DNA of 64,000 nt from Falsihalocynthiibacter sp042445055 (lineage in GTDB: Bacteria > Pseudomonadota > Alphaproteobacteria > Rhodobacterales > Rhodobacteraceae). The number at the start of each line of letters is the position of its first letter. Position 1 is the first letter of the stretch. The stretch lies in contig NZ_CP170339.1 in the NCBI RefSeq assembly GCF_042445055.1, forward strand, positions 2,418,001-2,482,000, written 5' to 3'. The notes under the pieces are model-generated. The model saw nothing but the letters and a program-made list of their open reading frames with translations. It searched no databases and was not told the origin of the DNA. The position numbers and the translations under genes were made by a program. Positions 16,552 through 24,417 of this stretch are shown here, piece by piece.

Positions 16552-16675
16552 AATACCAAACGACCACACAGTGCTCTGGGCTACCGCCCGCCGGCTCCGG
16601 AAACCATCGTCCCGATGGAACTAAGGCCGATCATGCACTAACATTCAAACTGGACTACTTAGGTGGGGCTGATCA

Positions 16676-17009
16676 CCAGCACGACGAGCGCGTGCCATCC
16701 TTGCTCATCGGCTTGCTTGGCTGCGGCCCTTACAAGGGCACTACCGACGCCCTGTTCACGCGCATCTTCGGCGACAGAAAGCGGCGCAAGAGCCCCCCAT
16801 TCGCGGGGAAAATTCATCGGCGAGAGCAGGATATGCCCAAGAATATTCGCGCCAGATTTCGCGACGTGTTCTATGTAACCATCCGAATCCGCGCGCAACC
16901 GTTGGACAAGCTCTGCCTCATCGGCGCCGTCAAACGCCGCGCGCAGCAGCGTATCAATGCCGCCATAATCTTTGGCCTCGGCGGGTACGATTTCATAGTT
17001 ATGTGCCAT
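16676..17009 (-). pseudogene. GNAT acetyltransferase, N-terminal fragment
   Basis: The ATG at 17009 opens a GNAT N-acetyltransferase (MAHNYEIVPAEAKDYGGID). The acetyl-CoA-binding core is intact: LAPLSVAEDAREQGVGSALVR, with the R/Q-x-x-G-x-G/A loop. The frame then enters the insertion sequence after ALVVL and ends within it at 16659. With the fragment at 15294-15458 the ancestral protein was 164 residues. The lost third holds the last strands of the fold, so activity is unlikely. The ancestral substrate is unknown. Confidence 0.9.
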
Positions 17010-17035
17010 TTCATATCCTTTCTATATGCTAAGAT

Positions 17036-17065
17036 ACAAAAAGGGCCCGCGTCACCGCGAGCCCT
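17036..17065 (-). terminator. Intrinsic terminator of groESL
   Basis: On the minus strand a 10-bp GC-rich stem (AGGGCTCGCG / CGCGGGCCCT, one wobble) with a GTGA tetraloop, followed by TTTTT, 27 bases past the groEL stop. Confidence 0.88.
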
Positions 17066-17091
17066 AAATTTAGTCAGCAAAGCTGGATGGC

Positions 17092-18732
17092 TTACATCAT
17101 GCCGCCCATGCCGCCCATGTCAGGCATTCCGCCGCCTGCAGGTGCGCCCGCAGGAGCTGGTTTTTCAGCGATCATTGCTTCTGTTGTGATCAACAGACCA
17201 GCGATGGAAGCTGCGTCCTCAAGAGCTGTACGTGTCACTTTCGCAGGGTCAATCACACCAAACTTGAACATGTCGCCATATTCTTCTGTTTGAGCGTTGA
17301 AGCCGAAAGTTACGTCGTCGCTTTCGCGGATTTTGCCAGCAACAACTGCACCGTCAACACCAGCGTTCTCTGCGATTTGGCGGAGAGGCGCTTCAAGAGC
17401 ACGGCGAACGATTGCGATGCCTGCTTCTTGGTCGGAGTTGTCAGCTTTAAGGTCGATAAGAACCTTGCCGCCTTGAACAAGAGCAACACCACCACCAACG
17501 ATGACACCTTCTTGAACAGCAGCACGTGTCGCGTTCAGTGCGTCGTCAACGCGATCTTTACGCTCTTTAACTTCGGTTTCTGTCATACCGCCAACGCGGA
17601 TAACAGCAACACCACCAGCCAATTTGGCTACGCGCTCTTGAAGTTTTTCACGGTCATAGTCAGAAGAAGTTTCTTCGATTTGAGTGCGGATCTGAGCAAC
17701 GCGAGCTTCGATTTCTGCTTTTTCACCAGCGCCATCAACGATTGTTGTTTCGTCTTTGGTGATGGAAACGTTTTTCGCAGTACCGAGCATGTCCATAGTA
17801 ACGGACTCAAGCTTCATACCGAGGTCTTCGGAAATCACTTGGCCGCCAGTAAGGATCGCGATGTCTTGCAACATTGCTTTGCGACGATCGCCGAAACCAG
17901 GAGCTTTAACAGCAGCAATTTTCAGGCCGCCACGTAGCTTGTTCACAACGAGAGTTGCGAGTGCTTCGCCTTCTACATCTTCTGCGATGATGAGGAGTGG
18001 TTTGCCGGATTGGATCACTGTTTCGAGCAGTGGAACCATTGGCTGAAGCGAAGTGAGCTTTTTCTCGTGAAGCAAGATGAGACAGTCATCAAGCTCTGCA
18101 ACCATTTTGTCCGGGTTTGTCACGAAGTATGGCGACAAGAAACCACGGTCGAACTGCATGCCTTCAACAACGTCAGTCTCTGTTTCGAGGCCTTTGTTTT
18201 CCTCAACAGTGATAACGCCTTCGTTGCCAACTTTTTGCATCGCGTCTGCGATTTGGCGGCCGATTTCAGCTTCGCCGTTCGCAGAGATCGTGCCAACTTG
18301 TGCAACTTCGTCGCTGTCTGCTACTGGACGTGCAGAAGCTTTGATTGCTTCAACAACTTTAGCAACAGCCAAGTCGATGCCGCGCTTCAGGTCCATTGGG
18401 TTCATGCCAGCAGCAACAGATTTCAAGCCTTCTTTAACGATTGCTTGCGCGAGAACTGTTGCGGTTGTTGTACCGTCACCAGCTTCGTCATTGGTACGGG
18501 AAGCAACTTCCTTAACCATCTGTGCGCCCATGTTTTCGAACTTATCTTCAAGCTCGATTTCTTTGGCAACGGAAACACCATCTTTGGTGATGCGTGGTGC
18601 GCCGAAGGATTTTTCAATCACAACGTTGCGGCCTTTAGGGCCGAGGGTCACTTTAACCGCGTCAGCCAGAACATTAACGCCCTTAAGCATTTTGTTGCGG
18701 GCGTCGGTATCAAAACGGACTTCTTTAGCCAT
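17092..18732 (-). CDS. groEL: Chaperonin GroEL (60 kDa)
   Basis: The 546-residue subunit of the ATP-driven double-ring chaperonin in the cytosol. Visible: MAKEVRFDTDARNKMLKGVN start, the ATP-binding VTLGPKGRNVVIEKSFG and AGDGTTTATVLAQAI (with the catalytic Asp of G-D-G-T-T-T), the apical-domain stretch VEGMQFDRGFLSPYFVTN, and the family's flexible C-terminal repeat, here PDMGGMGGMM. It follows groES by 39 bases in one operon. Regulation is visible at the CIRCE element and promoter upstream of groES. The lower GC of wobble positions on this strand reflects codon preferences of a highly expressed gene. Confidence 0.99.
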   Translation of the reverse strand: MAKEVRFDTDARNKMLKGVNVLADAVKVTLGPKGRNVVIEKSFGAPRITKDGVSVAKEIELEDKFENMGAQMVKEVASRTNDEAGDGTTTATVLAQAIVKEGLKSVAAGMNPMDLKRGIDLAVAKVVEAIKASARPVADSDEVAQVGTISANGEAEIGRQIADAMQKVGNEGVITVEENKGLETETDVVEGMQFDRGFLSPYFVTNPDKMVAELDDCLILLHEKKLTSLQPMVPLLETVIQSGKPLLIIAEDVEGEALATLVVNKLRGGLKIAAVKAPGFGDRRKAMLQDIAILTGGQVISEDLGMKLESVTMDMLGTAKNVSITKDETTIVDGAGEKAEIEARVAQIRTQIEETSSDYDREKLQERVAKLAGGVAVIRVGGMTETEVKERKDRVDDALNATRAAVQEGVIVGGGVALVQGGKVLIDLKADNSDQEAGIAIVRRALEAPLRQIAENAGVDGAVVAGKIRESDDVTFGFNAQTEEYGDMFKFGVIDPAKVTRTALEDAASIAGLLITTEAMIAEKPAPAGAPAGGGMPDMGGMGGMM

Positions 18733-18771
18733 TTGAAACTCCTAGAGATTTGAAAATTGGGAAAGGTTCGC

Positions 18772-19059
18772 TTAGCTGATCAAGCCAAGGATATCGCTTT
18801 CTTTCATGATGAGTAGCTCTTCGCCATCAACAGTCACTTCTGTACCGGACCATTTGCCAAAGAGAACTTTGTCACCAGCTTTCACAGACATTGGGATCAA
18901 TTCGCCGCTGTCTTTACGTGCGCCTTCACCAACTGCAATAACTTCTGCTTCCGCGGGCTTTTCTTTTGCGCTTTCGGGAATATATAGTCCGCCAGCAGTC
19001 TTCTCGTCGCTTTCAACGCGACGAACGAGTACACGGTCGTGCAACGGTGTAAATGCCAT
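18772..19059 (-). CDS. groES: Co-chaperonin GroES (10 kDa)
   Basis: The 95-residue lid of the GroEL chamber. The ATG at 19059 (MAFTPLHDRVLVRRVES) has AAGGAGCG upstream; an in-frame start six codons earlier would cover that ribosome site. Family features: the mobile loop ESDEKTAGGLYIPESAKEKP, then GDKVLFGKWSGTEV and LLIMKESDILGLI. It is the first gene of the groESL operon, transcribed from a TTGACA promoter with a CIRCE-type operator just downstream. Confidence 0.98.
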   Translation of the reverse strand: MAFTPLHDRVLVRRVESDEKTAGGLYIPESAKEKPAEAEVIAVGEGARKDSGELIPMSVKAGDKVLFGKWSGTEVTVDGEELLIMKESDILGLIS

Positions 19060-19094
19060 CTCTGAACGCTCCTTCATTCGAGGTTACAATCTTT

Positions 19095-19121
19095 TTATCA
19101 CTCATCCATAGCGAGTGATAA
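19095..19121 (-). promoter_or_regulatory. CIRCE-type operator of groESL
   Basis: TTATCACTC-N9-GAGTGATAA, perfect inverted arms with exactly nine bases between. This is the CIRCE layout (TTAGCACTC-N9-GAGTGCTAA) with one matched change in each arm. It lies 36 bases before the groES start and just downstream of the -10 element, the usual place for HrcA repression. Confidence 0.88.
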
Positions 19122-19128
19122 CGACAGG

Positions 19129-19157
19129 AACCTATGTATCGGCCTCTGGTGTGTCAA
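19129..19157 (-). promoter_or_regulatory. Sigma-70-type promoter of groESL
   Basis: On the minus strand TTGACA (19152-19157) is followed after 17 bases by TAGGTT (19129-19134), with the CIRCE element directly downstream. Consensus -35 and ideal spacing; the -10 is weaker. Confidence 0.7.
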
Positions 19158-19248
19158 CAGGCCGAAACGCAAATTTTTATTTAAATTTCGACAGCCGTGT
19201 TTCCTATTCGCACGAACCCACCTATCCTGCCTGAGAACAGGAGCATAT

Positions 19249-20241
19249 ATGCGACGGATTTTTTACTTTTTACTTATTTTACTGTCACTTACTCGCACGA
19301 GCGCGGCAGCGTGCGTGGGCGAGAACCTTATCGCCTCGATGCCCCCAGAAGAGAAAACCACATTCTTCGAATTGGTAAATTCCCAGCCCTTCCCGCGCGG
19401 GAACTTCTGGCGAGCGGAAAAAGGCGACCAAGTGGTGCATATCCTTGGCACTTATCACCTCGAAGACCCGCGCCATGCCCCGACGCTCGCTAGAATCACG
19501 CCCTATCTTCTCGAGTCAGACGTCATCCTGATGGAGAGCAACAGCGAGGACATCAGACGCCTTCAAATGGAGATGGCGCGGCGCCCCGAGGTGATGTTCA
19601 TCCAAGAGGGTCCCACCCTGCCCGAACTGCTCCCCGAAGATCTTTGGCAGCGGTTCTCGGATGAAATGCGTGTGCGCGGCGTTTCTCCGATTCTGGCGAG
19701 CAAGTTCCGCCCTGGCTATGCGACGATGGTGCTGGGCACTCCGCCTTGCGCGGTGGATTTTGCGGCTGGCAAAGCGCCCGAAGGCATTGACGTGATGATT
19801 CAGGAGTTCGCCGCCGAGAACGATCTGAAAACCAAGAGCCTTGAGCCGTTTGATACTGTCCTACAACTGTTCGAACTTCTCGAAGAAGGCGACCCGCTAG
19901 AGGCCCTGCACCTTGGGCTTGCGCTTTCGAATGACGCCACCAACAGCTTTGTCACCATGCGAGAAGAGTATTTCAACGGCGAACACGTCGCCATTTGGGA
20001 GTTCGGTCGTCAAACAGCACTTGCCACAGAGGGGATTGACCCAGAAGTCCTCGCAGCGGATTACGACAAGATGGAGAAAGTGATGGTCAATGATCGCAAC
20101 GCGCACTGGCTCCCGGTTATCCTTGAGCAGGCTGAAGAGGGTGATGTGTTCGTTGCTGTTGGGGCCGCGCATTTGGGGCGAGAGCAAGGTGTTCTAAACG
20201 GCCTTGCCGAGAGCGGCTTTACGCTGATGCAACTCAACTAA
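19249..20241 (+). CDS. TraB/GumN-family protein with signal peptide
   Basis: A 330-residue exported protein of the TraB/GumN (Tiki-like) family, whose members include metal-dependent proteases; the bacterial role is uncertain. The signal peptide covers about residues 1-21 (FLLILLSLTRTSAAA). The two conserved family elements are VVHILGTYHLEDPRH near residue 63-77, and the C-terminal VFVAVGAAHLGREQGVL; their G-x-x-H and H residues would bind metal. A second ESN motif (ILMESNSEDIRRL) is also in place. Its stop interlocks with that of the converging DUF2161 gene. Confidence 0.88.
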   Translation: MRRIFYFLLILLSLTRTSAAACVGENLIASMPPEEKTTFFELVNSQPFPRGNFWRAEKGDQVVHILGTYHLEDPRHAPTLARITPYLLESDVILMESNSEDIRRLQMEMARRPEVMFIQEGPTLPELLPEDLWQRFSDEMRVRGVSPILASKFRPGYATMVLGTPPCAVDFAAGKAPEGIDVMIQEFAAENDLKTKSLEPFDTVLQLFELLEEGDPLEALHLGLALSNDATNSFVTMREEYFNGEHVAIWEFGRQTALATEGIDPEVLAADYDKMEKVMVNDRNAHWLPVILEQAEEGDVFVAVGAAHLGREQGVLNGLAESGFTLMQLN

Positions 20242-20903
20242 TCCTGCTCGGCTATACCTTTGGGCGTGAGGGCGTATATCCCCTTCTCGACCCTCTCAAA
20301 CCAGCCATAGTAATCAGCGGCCATCATGCGCGTCGCCAACTCGACGCCCGTTTCTTTGGCGACGATCGCGCCCTTGCTTGGGCCGTTCTGCGCAAGGTAT
20401 TGCGCAAGTTTGACGGCATCTTGACGATACGCGGTGACGATTTTGGTACGTGTCTGGCCGCCAGAGTTCGGATCGCCCACCCGACGCGCAAATTCCCGAA
20501 GCAACCGCCCCTGCCGCACCTTGGATTTACGTGGCACATAGGGCGCGGGATCAAGATGGACCTCAACAAAGCTGTCCTTGGCGCGCACGGTAATAAGCCC
20601 CAATCCCAAACGGCGGCATAGGCTCATATTGCCCTTCAGCGCTGTAAGAAATGGTTTGCCTTTGCCTCGCGGCACCGCAAGATAGACATCATCACTAATG
20701 GATTGCCGCGCCACCCCTTGTTGAAGCAGCGCAAGCGTAAACCCTAGTTTCAACTCCACCAGAACGGGCGGTTCCTCCCCTCGAACGGCAACCACATCTA
20801 CAGAGCCAATCTCGGATTTCACCTCGTATCCCTGCGACTCAAGATAGGCTTTGATCGGCGGATACAGATCGGTTTCGCGTGGTTTTACTGCGGGCTTGGC
20901 CAC
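20238..20903 (-). CDS. DUF2161 putative PD-(D/E)XK phosphodiesterase
   Basis: A 221-residue soluble protein matching DUF2161, predicted to have a PD-(D/E)XK nuclease fold. The nuclease-like core is near the N-terminus: YEVKSEIGSVDVVAVRG gives the Asp, and PVLVELKLGFTLAL gives the E-x-K. The C-terminal half carries a winged-helix-like stretch (VAKETGVELATRMMA followed by YALTPKGIAEQD). It might act on DNA or RNA, but no substrate is known. It stands alone, with its stop interlocked with the TraB-like gene. Family good; enzymatic role inferred. Confidence 0.85.
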   Translation of the reverse strand: MAKPAVKPRETDLYPPIKAYLESQGYEVKSEIGSVDVVAVRGEEPPVLVELKLGFTLALLQQGVARQSISDDVYLAVPRGKGKPFLTALKGNMSLCRRLGLGLITVRAKDSFVEVHLDPAPYVPRKSKVRQGRLLREFARRVGDPNSGGQTRTKIVTAYRQDAVKLAQYLAQNGPSKGAIVAKETGVELATRMMAADYYGWFERVEKGIYALTPKGIAEQD

Positions 20904-21050
20904 TCAATTTTCCCGTTCTTTGTTCTGTGCGGCGCGGCGGTTGGACACGCAAACTTCCCATATGAGATTATCCATACGCCCAATGGGTGACAAGCCCGTC
21001 CAACGCGCATATAACGCACCCAAACTCCCCACAGGATATGGATATTTCAT

Positions 21051-21971
21051 ATGACAACTCTTGTTTTCGGCCACAAATCACCAGACACAGACAGCACCGG
21101 CTCCCCAATCATTTGGGCTTGGTATCTGAATGAAATCAAAGGACAAAAAGCAGAAGCTGTTCTGCTTGGCGAACCCAACACAGAGGCCGCCTTTGTTCTC
21201 AAGCGCTGGGACCTGCCCAAGCCTTCGATCATCAGCAGCGTCGAAGCAGACACACCCGTTGTCATTGTTGACACAAACAATCCGGCCGAACTTCCCGACA
21301 ACATTAATGACGTCGACATTCAGGCGATCATCGACCACCACAAACTTGTTGGCGGAATTGAAACAAAAGGTCCGATCAACATCACGATCCGCCCGCTGGC
21401 TTGCACGGCGACAATCATGCACAACCTGATGGGACCAAATGCAGAAAAAATGCCTGATTGGGTGAAGGGAACGATGCTTTCGTGCATTCTCTCGGACACT
21501 TTGGAGTTCCGTTCCCCAACAACAACTGAGCAAGACAAAGCGCTCGCCGAAAAACTGGCTGCTGATCTTGGCCTGAATATTTCGGAATACGCAGCTGAAA
21601 TGTTCGCTGCAAAATCGGACGTCTCTGCATTTAGCGACGCCGAGCTTTTGCGCATGGACAGCAAAGAATACGCCGTTGATGACGTGAAATTCCGTGTATC
21701 GGTTCTTGAAACCACTGCACCCGCTATCGTCCTTGACCGCAAAGCAAGCCTTCTTGATTCCTGTGCGAAGGTTGCTACCGAAGATGGCGTTGATCATGTG
21801 CTCTTGTTCGTTGTCGATATCCTGAACGAAGAGGCGACCCTGCTGGTGCAAAACGACACGGTTAAAGCCGTTGCCGAAAAGAGCTTTGGCGCAAGCGTGT
21901 CGGGCGACAGCGTTGTCCTTCCTGGCATCATGAGCCGCAAAAAGCAGATCATTCCGAACCTCAAAGTTTGA
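21051..21971 (+). CDS. ppaC: Manganese-dependent inorganic pyrophosphatase (DHH family)
   Basis: A 306-residue family II pyrophosphatase that hydrolyses PPi in the cytosol. Metal ligands are visible: H8 and D12/D14 (GHKSPDTDST), D74 (VIVDTNNPAE) and D95-H96-H97 (IIDHHKLVGG). The C-terminal DHHA2 domain ends with SGDSVVLPGIMSRKKQ, which has the substrate Arg-Lys-Lys motif. No CBS insert is present, so it is the unregulated type. A GC-rich terminator follows, before the HAD gene. Confidence 0.95.
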   Translation: MTTLVFGHKSPDTDSTGSPIIWAWYLNEIKGQKAEAVLLGEPNTEAAFVLKRWDLPKPSIISSVEADTPVVIVDTNNPAELPDNINDVDIQAIIDHHKLVGGIETKGPINITIRPLACTATIMHNLMGPNAEKMPDWVKGTMLSCILSDTLEFRSPTTTEQDKALAEKLAADLGLNISEYAAEMFAAKSDVSAFSDAELLRMDSKEYAVDDVKFRVSVLETTAPAIVLDRKASLLDSCAKVATEDGVDHVLLFVVDILNEEATLLVQNDTVKAVAEKSFGASVSGDSVVLPGIMSRKKQIIPNLKV

Positions 21972-21979
21972 TCATAGTC

Positions 21980-22005
21980 GGGGGCGTGCCCTGCGCCCCC
22001 TTTTC
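21980..22005 (+). terminator. Intrinsic terminator between ppaC and the HAD gene
   Basis: GGGGGCG and CGCCCCC form a 7-bp GC stem with a 7-base loop, followed by TTTTCTT, nine bases after the ppaC stop. Confidence 0.75.
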
Positions 22006-22023
22006 TTGCACAAGGATTCTATT

Positions 22024-22899
22024 ATGACGCGCATCGTTAACTCGCTCTCCGAAATCTCCGACACATATCAAGCACTGTTCGTCGATTTGTGGGGGTGCGT
22101 TCACGATGGCGTTGCGGCACTTCCTGATGCTGTCGCGGCGCTGCAGAAGTACCGTCAATCGGGTGGCAAGGTGGTGCTGGTCACCAATTCCCCGCGCCCG
22201 CGTGCATCGGTTGAAATTCAGCTTGATGGCTTCGGTGTGCCGCGCGACGCATGGGATACAATCGCCACCTCGGGCGACTCTGCGCGCTCAGCAATGTTCA
22301 GAGGCGTCGTGGGCGAGAAAATCTTCTTCATGGGAACAGAAGACGAGAAAGCAGCCTTCCTCAAGCCTATCGCGGTCGTCCACGATGCGGTCGAGATTAC
22401 TCCCGTTCCACTCGAAGAAGCAGAAGGCATCGTTTGCTGTGGCGCATTCGATTCCCACGCCGATCCAGAAGTGAACCGCCCGATTTTCCTCGCCGCCAAG
22501 ACTCGCGGATTGAAGTTGCTCTGTGCAAACCCAGACATCGTTGTGGACCGCGGCGAGACTCGCGAATGGTGCGCAGGCGCCTTGGCAAAGCTCTATACCG
22601 AAATGGGCGGTGAGAGCCTCTATTTCGGCAAGCCGCACCCGCCAATCTATGATCTCGCTCGGCGGCGCTTGGCCGAAGTGAGCGACAGCGTTCCTGACGA
22701 CCGAATCCTTGCGATTGGAGACGGTATTCACACCGATATCCAAGGCGCAGTTGGCGAAGACATCGACTCTCTGTTTATCACGGGCGGTCTCGCAGCTGCA
22801 GAAACAGGAACGGACCAGCAACCTAACCCGGAGCTATTAAACGCTTATCTCGATAAATCAGGTTTCCACCCGTCCTTTTCCATCGGCTTCCTGCGTTAA
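22024..22899 (+). CDS. HAD-superfamily hydrolase, TIGR01459-like
   Basis: A 291-residue HAD phosphatase related to NagD-type hydrolases (subfamily IIA, TIGR01459 group). The start at 22024 follows CAAGGA; a TTG six codons upstream is weaker. Motif I is FVDLWGCVHDG near residue 20. Motif II is VLVTNSPRPR near 58. The C-terminal motifs are YFGKPHPPIYDLARRR (Lys) and ILAIGDGIHTDIQGA (Asp-Gly-x-x-x-Asp). Note that motif I has D-L-W-G rather than the usual D-x-D, as is normal for this subgroup. The substrate is unknown. Confidence 0.87.
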   Translation: MTRIVNSLSEISDTYQALFVDLWGCVHDGVAALPDAVAALQKYRQSGGKVVLVTNSPRPRASVEIQLDGFGVPRDAWDTIATSGDSARSAMFRGVVGEKIFFMGTEDEKAAFLKPIAVVHDAVEITPVPLEEAEGIVCCGAFDSHADPEVNRPIFLAAKTRGLKLLCANPDIVVDRGETREWCAGALAKLYTEMGGESLYFGKPHPPIYDLARRRLAEVSDSVPDDRILAIGDGIHTDIQGAVGEDIDSLFITGGLAAAETGTDQQPNPELLNAYLDKSGFHPSFSIGFLR

Positions 22900-22992
22900 A
22901 TAACGCTTGATTTTCCGCATCCGCAAAGCAATAAAGATACAACACACACCAATATCAGGCAACATTGTTGCTGCACGAAATGAGGCCGCAGT

Positions 22993-23436
22993 ATGCTAGA
23001 CAACCAGATTCGAGGAACTATCTTCATCGAAGACTTGGAGATCGGCATGTCTCGCTATGTCCAAAAGGCGATCACAGACAACGATATCGAGCTCTTTGCG
23101 GATATTTCGACCGACAGGAACCCCGTTCATCTCGATGAGGAATACGCGCAGGAGTCCATTTTCCAAGGTCGTATCGCCCACGGGATGCTCACAGCAGGCC
23201 TTATCTCGGCGGTGATTGGCGAGCAACTTCCGGGGCACGGGACGATTTACCTTGGGCAGTCACTGAAGTTTCTGGCCCCCGTGCGCCCGAATGATATGGT
23301 CCGCGCCGAGGTTACCGTCGCAAAGATCGACTACCCTAAACGCAGGGTGACGCTGGATTGTGAATGTACGATAGCCGACAAGCCTGTTCTACGTGGTCAG
23401 GCGACCGTGCTCGCACCATCCAAGAAACTCGACTAA
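22993..23436 (+). CDS. MaoC-like (R)-enoyl-CoA hydratase
   Basis: A 147-residue single hot-dog MaoC protein. The hydratase motif is intact: FADISTDRNPVHLDEEYA followed by GRIAHGMLTAGLIS, in which Asp and His are catalytic. It resembles PhaJ-type (R)-specific enoyl-CoA hydratases that link fatty-acid oxidation to 3-hydroxyacyl-CoA; the actual acyl-CoA substrate is not readable. It is 39 bases upstream of ribF on the same strand. No PHA genes are in the window. Confidence 0.9.
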   Translation: MLDNQIRGTIFIEDLEIGMSRYVQKAITDNDIELFADISTDRNPVHLDEEYAQESIFQGRIAHGMLTAGLISAVIGEQLPGHGTIYLGQSLKFLAPVRPNDMVRAEVTVAKIDYPKRRVTLDCECTIADKPVLRGQATVLAPSKKLD

Positions 23437-23475
23437 CGCTTGCGCGATGCCACGCGCGGCGCTATGTGGCTCAGC

Positions 23476-24408
23476 ATGCGTATTTTCAGAGATCACACAT
23501 TTATTTCTGCCGCTGACCGCGGTGCCACCGTTGCGATAGGCAACTTTGACGGCGTTCATCGTGGGCATCAAAAAGTCATCGAGATCGCTCGAAATGCTGC
23601 TCCCGACGCGCCGCTTGGTATTCTTACGTTTGAGCCCCACCCGCGCCAGTATTTTGCCCCCAAGGCTGCCCCCTTTCGCTTGATGAACGCAGAAGCGCGC
23701 GCCCACCGCCTTGAAAAGCTCGGCGTGGAACGTCTGTACGAACTAAACTTCAATGCCTCACTGTCGAGCCTCACCGCTCCAGAATTTGCTAAGCAGGTCC
23801 TCGCAGATGGCCTTGGCGTCGCTCATGTGACTGTGGGTGCGGATTTCTGCTTTGGCAAAGACCGTGGCGGCAACGCCCAAGATCTGATCGCCTTTGGGGC
23901 CGAAATGGGATTTGGCGTTACGATTGCCGAACTCGTTGAGGATCTTGGCGACGAGGTTTCTTCCTCCGCGATCCGCGAAGCGCTGAGTGATGGCAAACCA
24001 GAGGTCGCAACGCGTATGCTCGGGCACTTTCACCGCATGGAAGGCCAAGTTATTCGCGGTGACCAGCGTGGGCGCGAACTTGGGTTCCCAACCGCGAATA
24101 TGTCCATAGCAGGGCTACATCCGCCGAAATTTGGCGTTTATGCCGTACGCATCGATATCCTGACCGGCCCACACGCGGGCACATATGATGGTGCCGCTTC
24201 GATGGGAGTACGGCCGATGTTCGGCGAGAACCTACCGAATCTTGAGAGCTATATCTTTGATTTTAAGGGTGACATTTACGGAGAGGAAATCTCTGTGGCG
24301 CTTATCGAATATCTTCGACCCGAGGAGAAATTCGACAGCCTCGAAGCCCTTATCACCCAGATGGACGCCGACTGTGAAAGAGCGCGGCAAATCCTCGCCG
24401 CGCTCTAG
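23476..24408 (+). CDS. ribF: Bifunctional riboflavin kinase / FAD synthetase
   Basis: A 310-residue RibF that makes FMN and FAD from riboflavin and ATP. The N-terminal adenylyltransferase shows ATVAIGNFDGVHRGHQKVI (nucleotidyl H-x-G-H) and, near residue 153, EVSSSAIREALSDG (S-S-x-x-R-x). The C-terminal kinase shows GRELGFPTANMS and YDGAASMGVRP with a G-x-P-T-A-N site. The ATG at 23476 is preferred; earlier in-frame starts at 23440 (TTG) and 23464 (ATG) add a tail unlike relatives. It is likely cotranscribed with the MaoC gene and converges on prs, nine bases apart. Confidence 0.95.
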   Translation: MRIFRDHTFISAADRGATVAIGNFDGVHRGHQKVIEIARNAAPDAPLGILTFEPHPRQYFAPKAAPFRLMNAEARAHRLEKLGVERLYELNFNASLSSLTAPEFAKQVLADGLGVAHVTVGADFCFGKDRGGNAQDLIAFGAEMGFGVTIAELVEDLGDEVSSSAIREALSDGKPEVATRMLGHFHRMEGQVIRGDQRGRELGFPTANMSIAGLHPPKFGVYAVRIDILTGPHAGTYDGAASMGVRPMFGENLPNLESYIFDFKGDIYGEEISVALIEYLRPEEKFDSLEALITQMDADCERARQILAAL

Positions 24409-24417
24409 CATCTGAAA

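Larger units (their letters stand above)
15459..16675 (+). mobile_element. IS3-family insertion sequence, 1217 bp, flanked by 4-bp duplication
   Basis: The element starts TGGTCC and ends GATCA, with TG...CA termini. Its imperfect terminal inverted repeats share CCCC and AAGT-GTCC blocks (left arm about 15459-15485, right about 16648-16675). It carries overlapping orfA and orfB in the IS3 arrangement. The 4-bp CCAG duplication and the two-frame layout would suit the IS407-type group, but that grouping is not proven here. It inserted into a GNAT gene. Its own orfB has an internal stop, so it looks unable to move by itself. Confidence 0.93.

Noticed and set aside
18010..18753. Long plus-strand frames opposite groEL
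   Set aside because: They are shadows of groEL on the other strand, with cysteine- and phenylalanine-rich nonsense composition.
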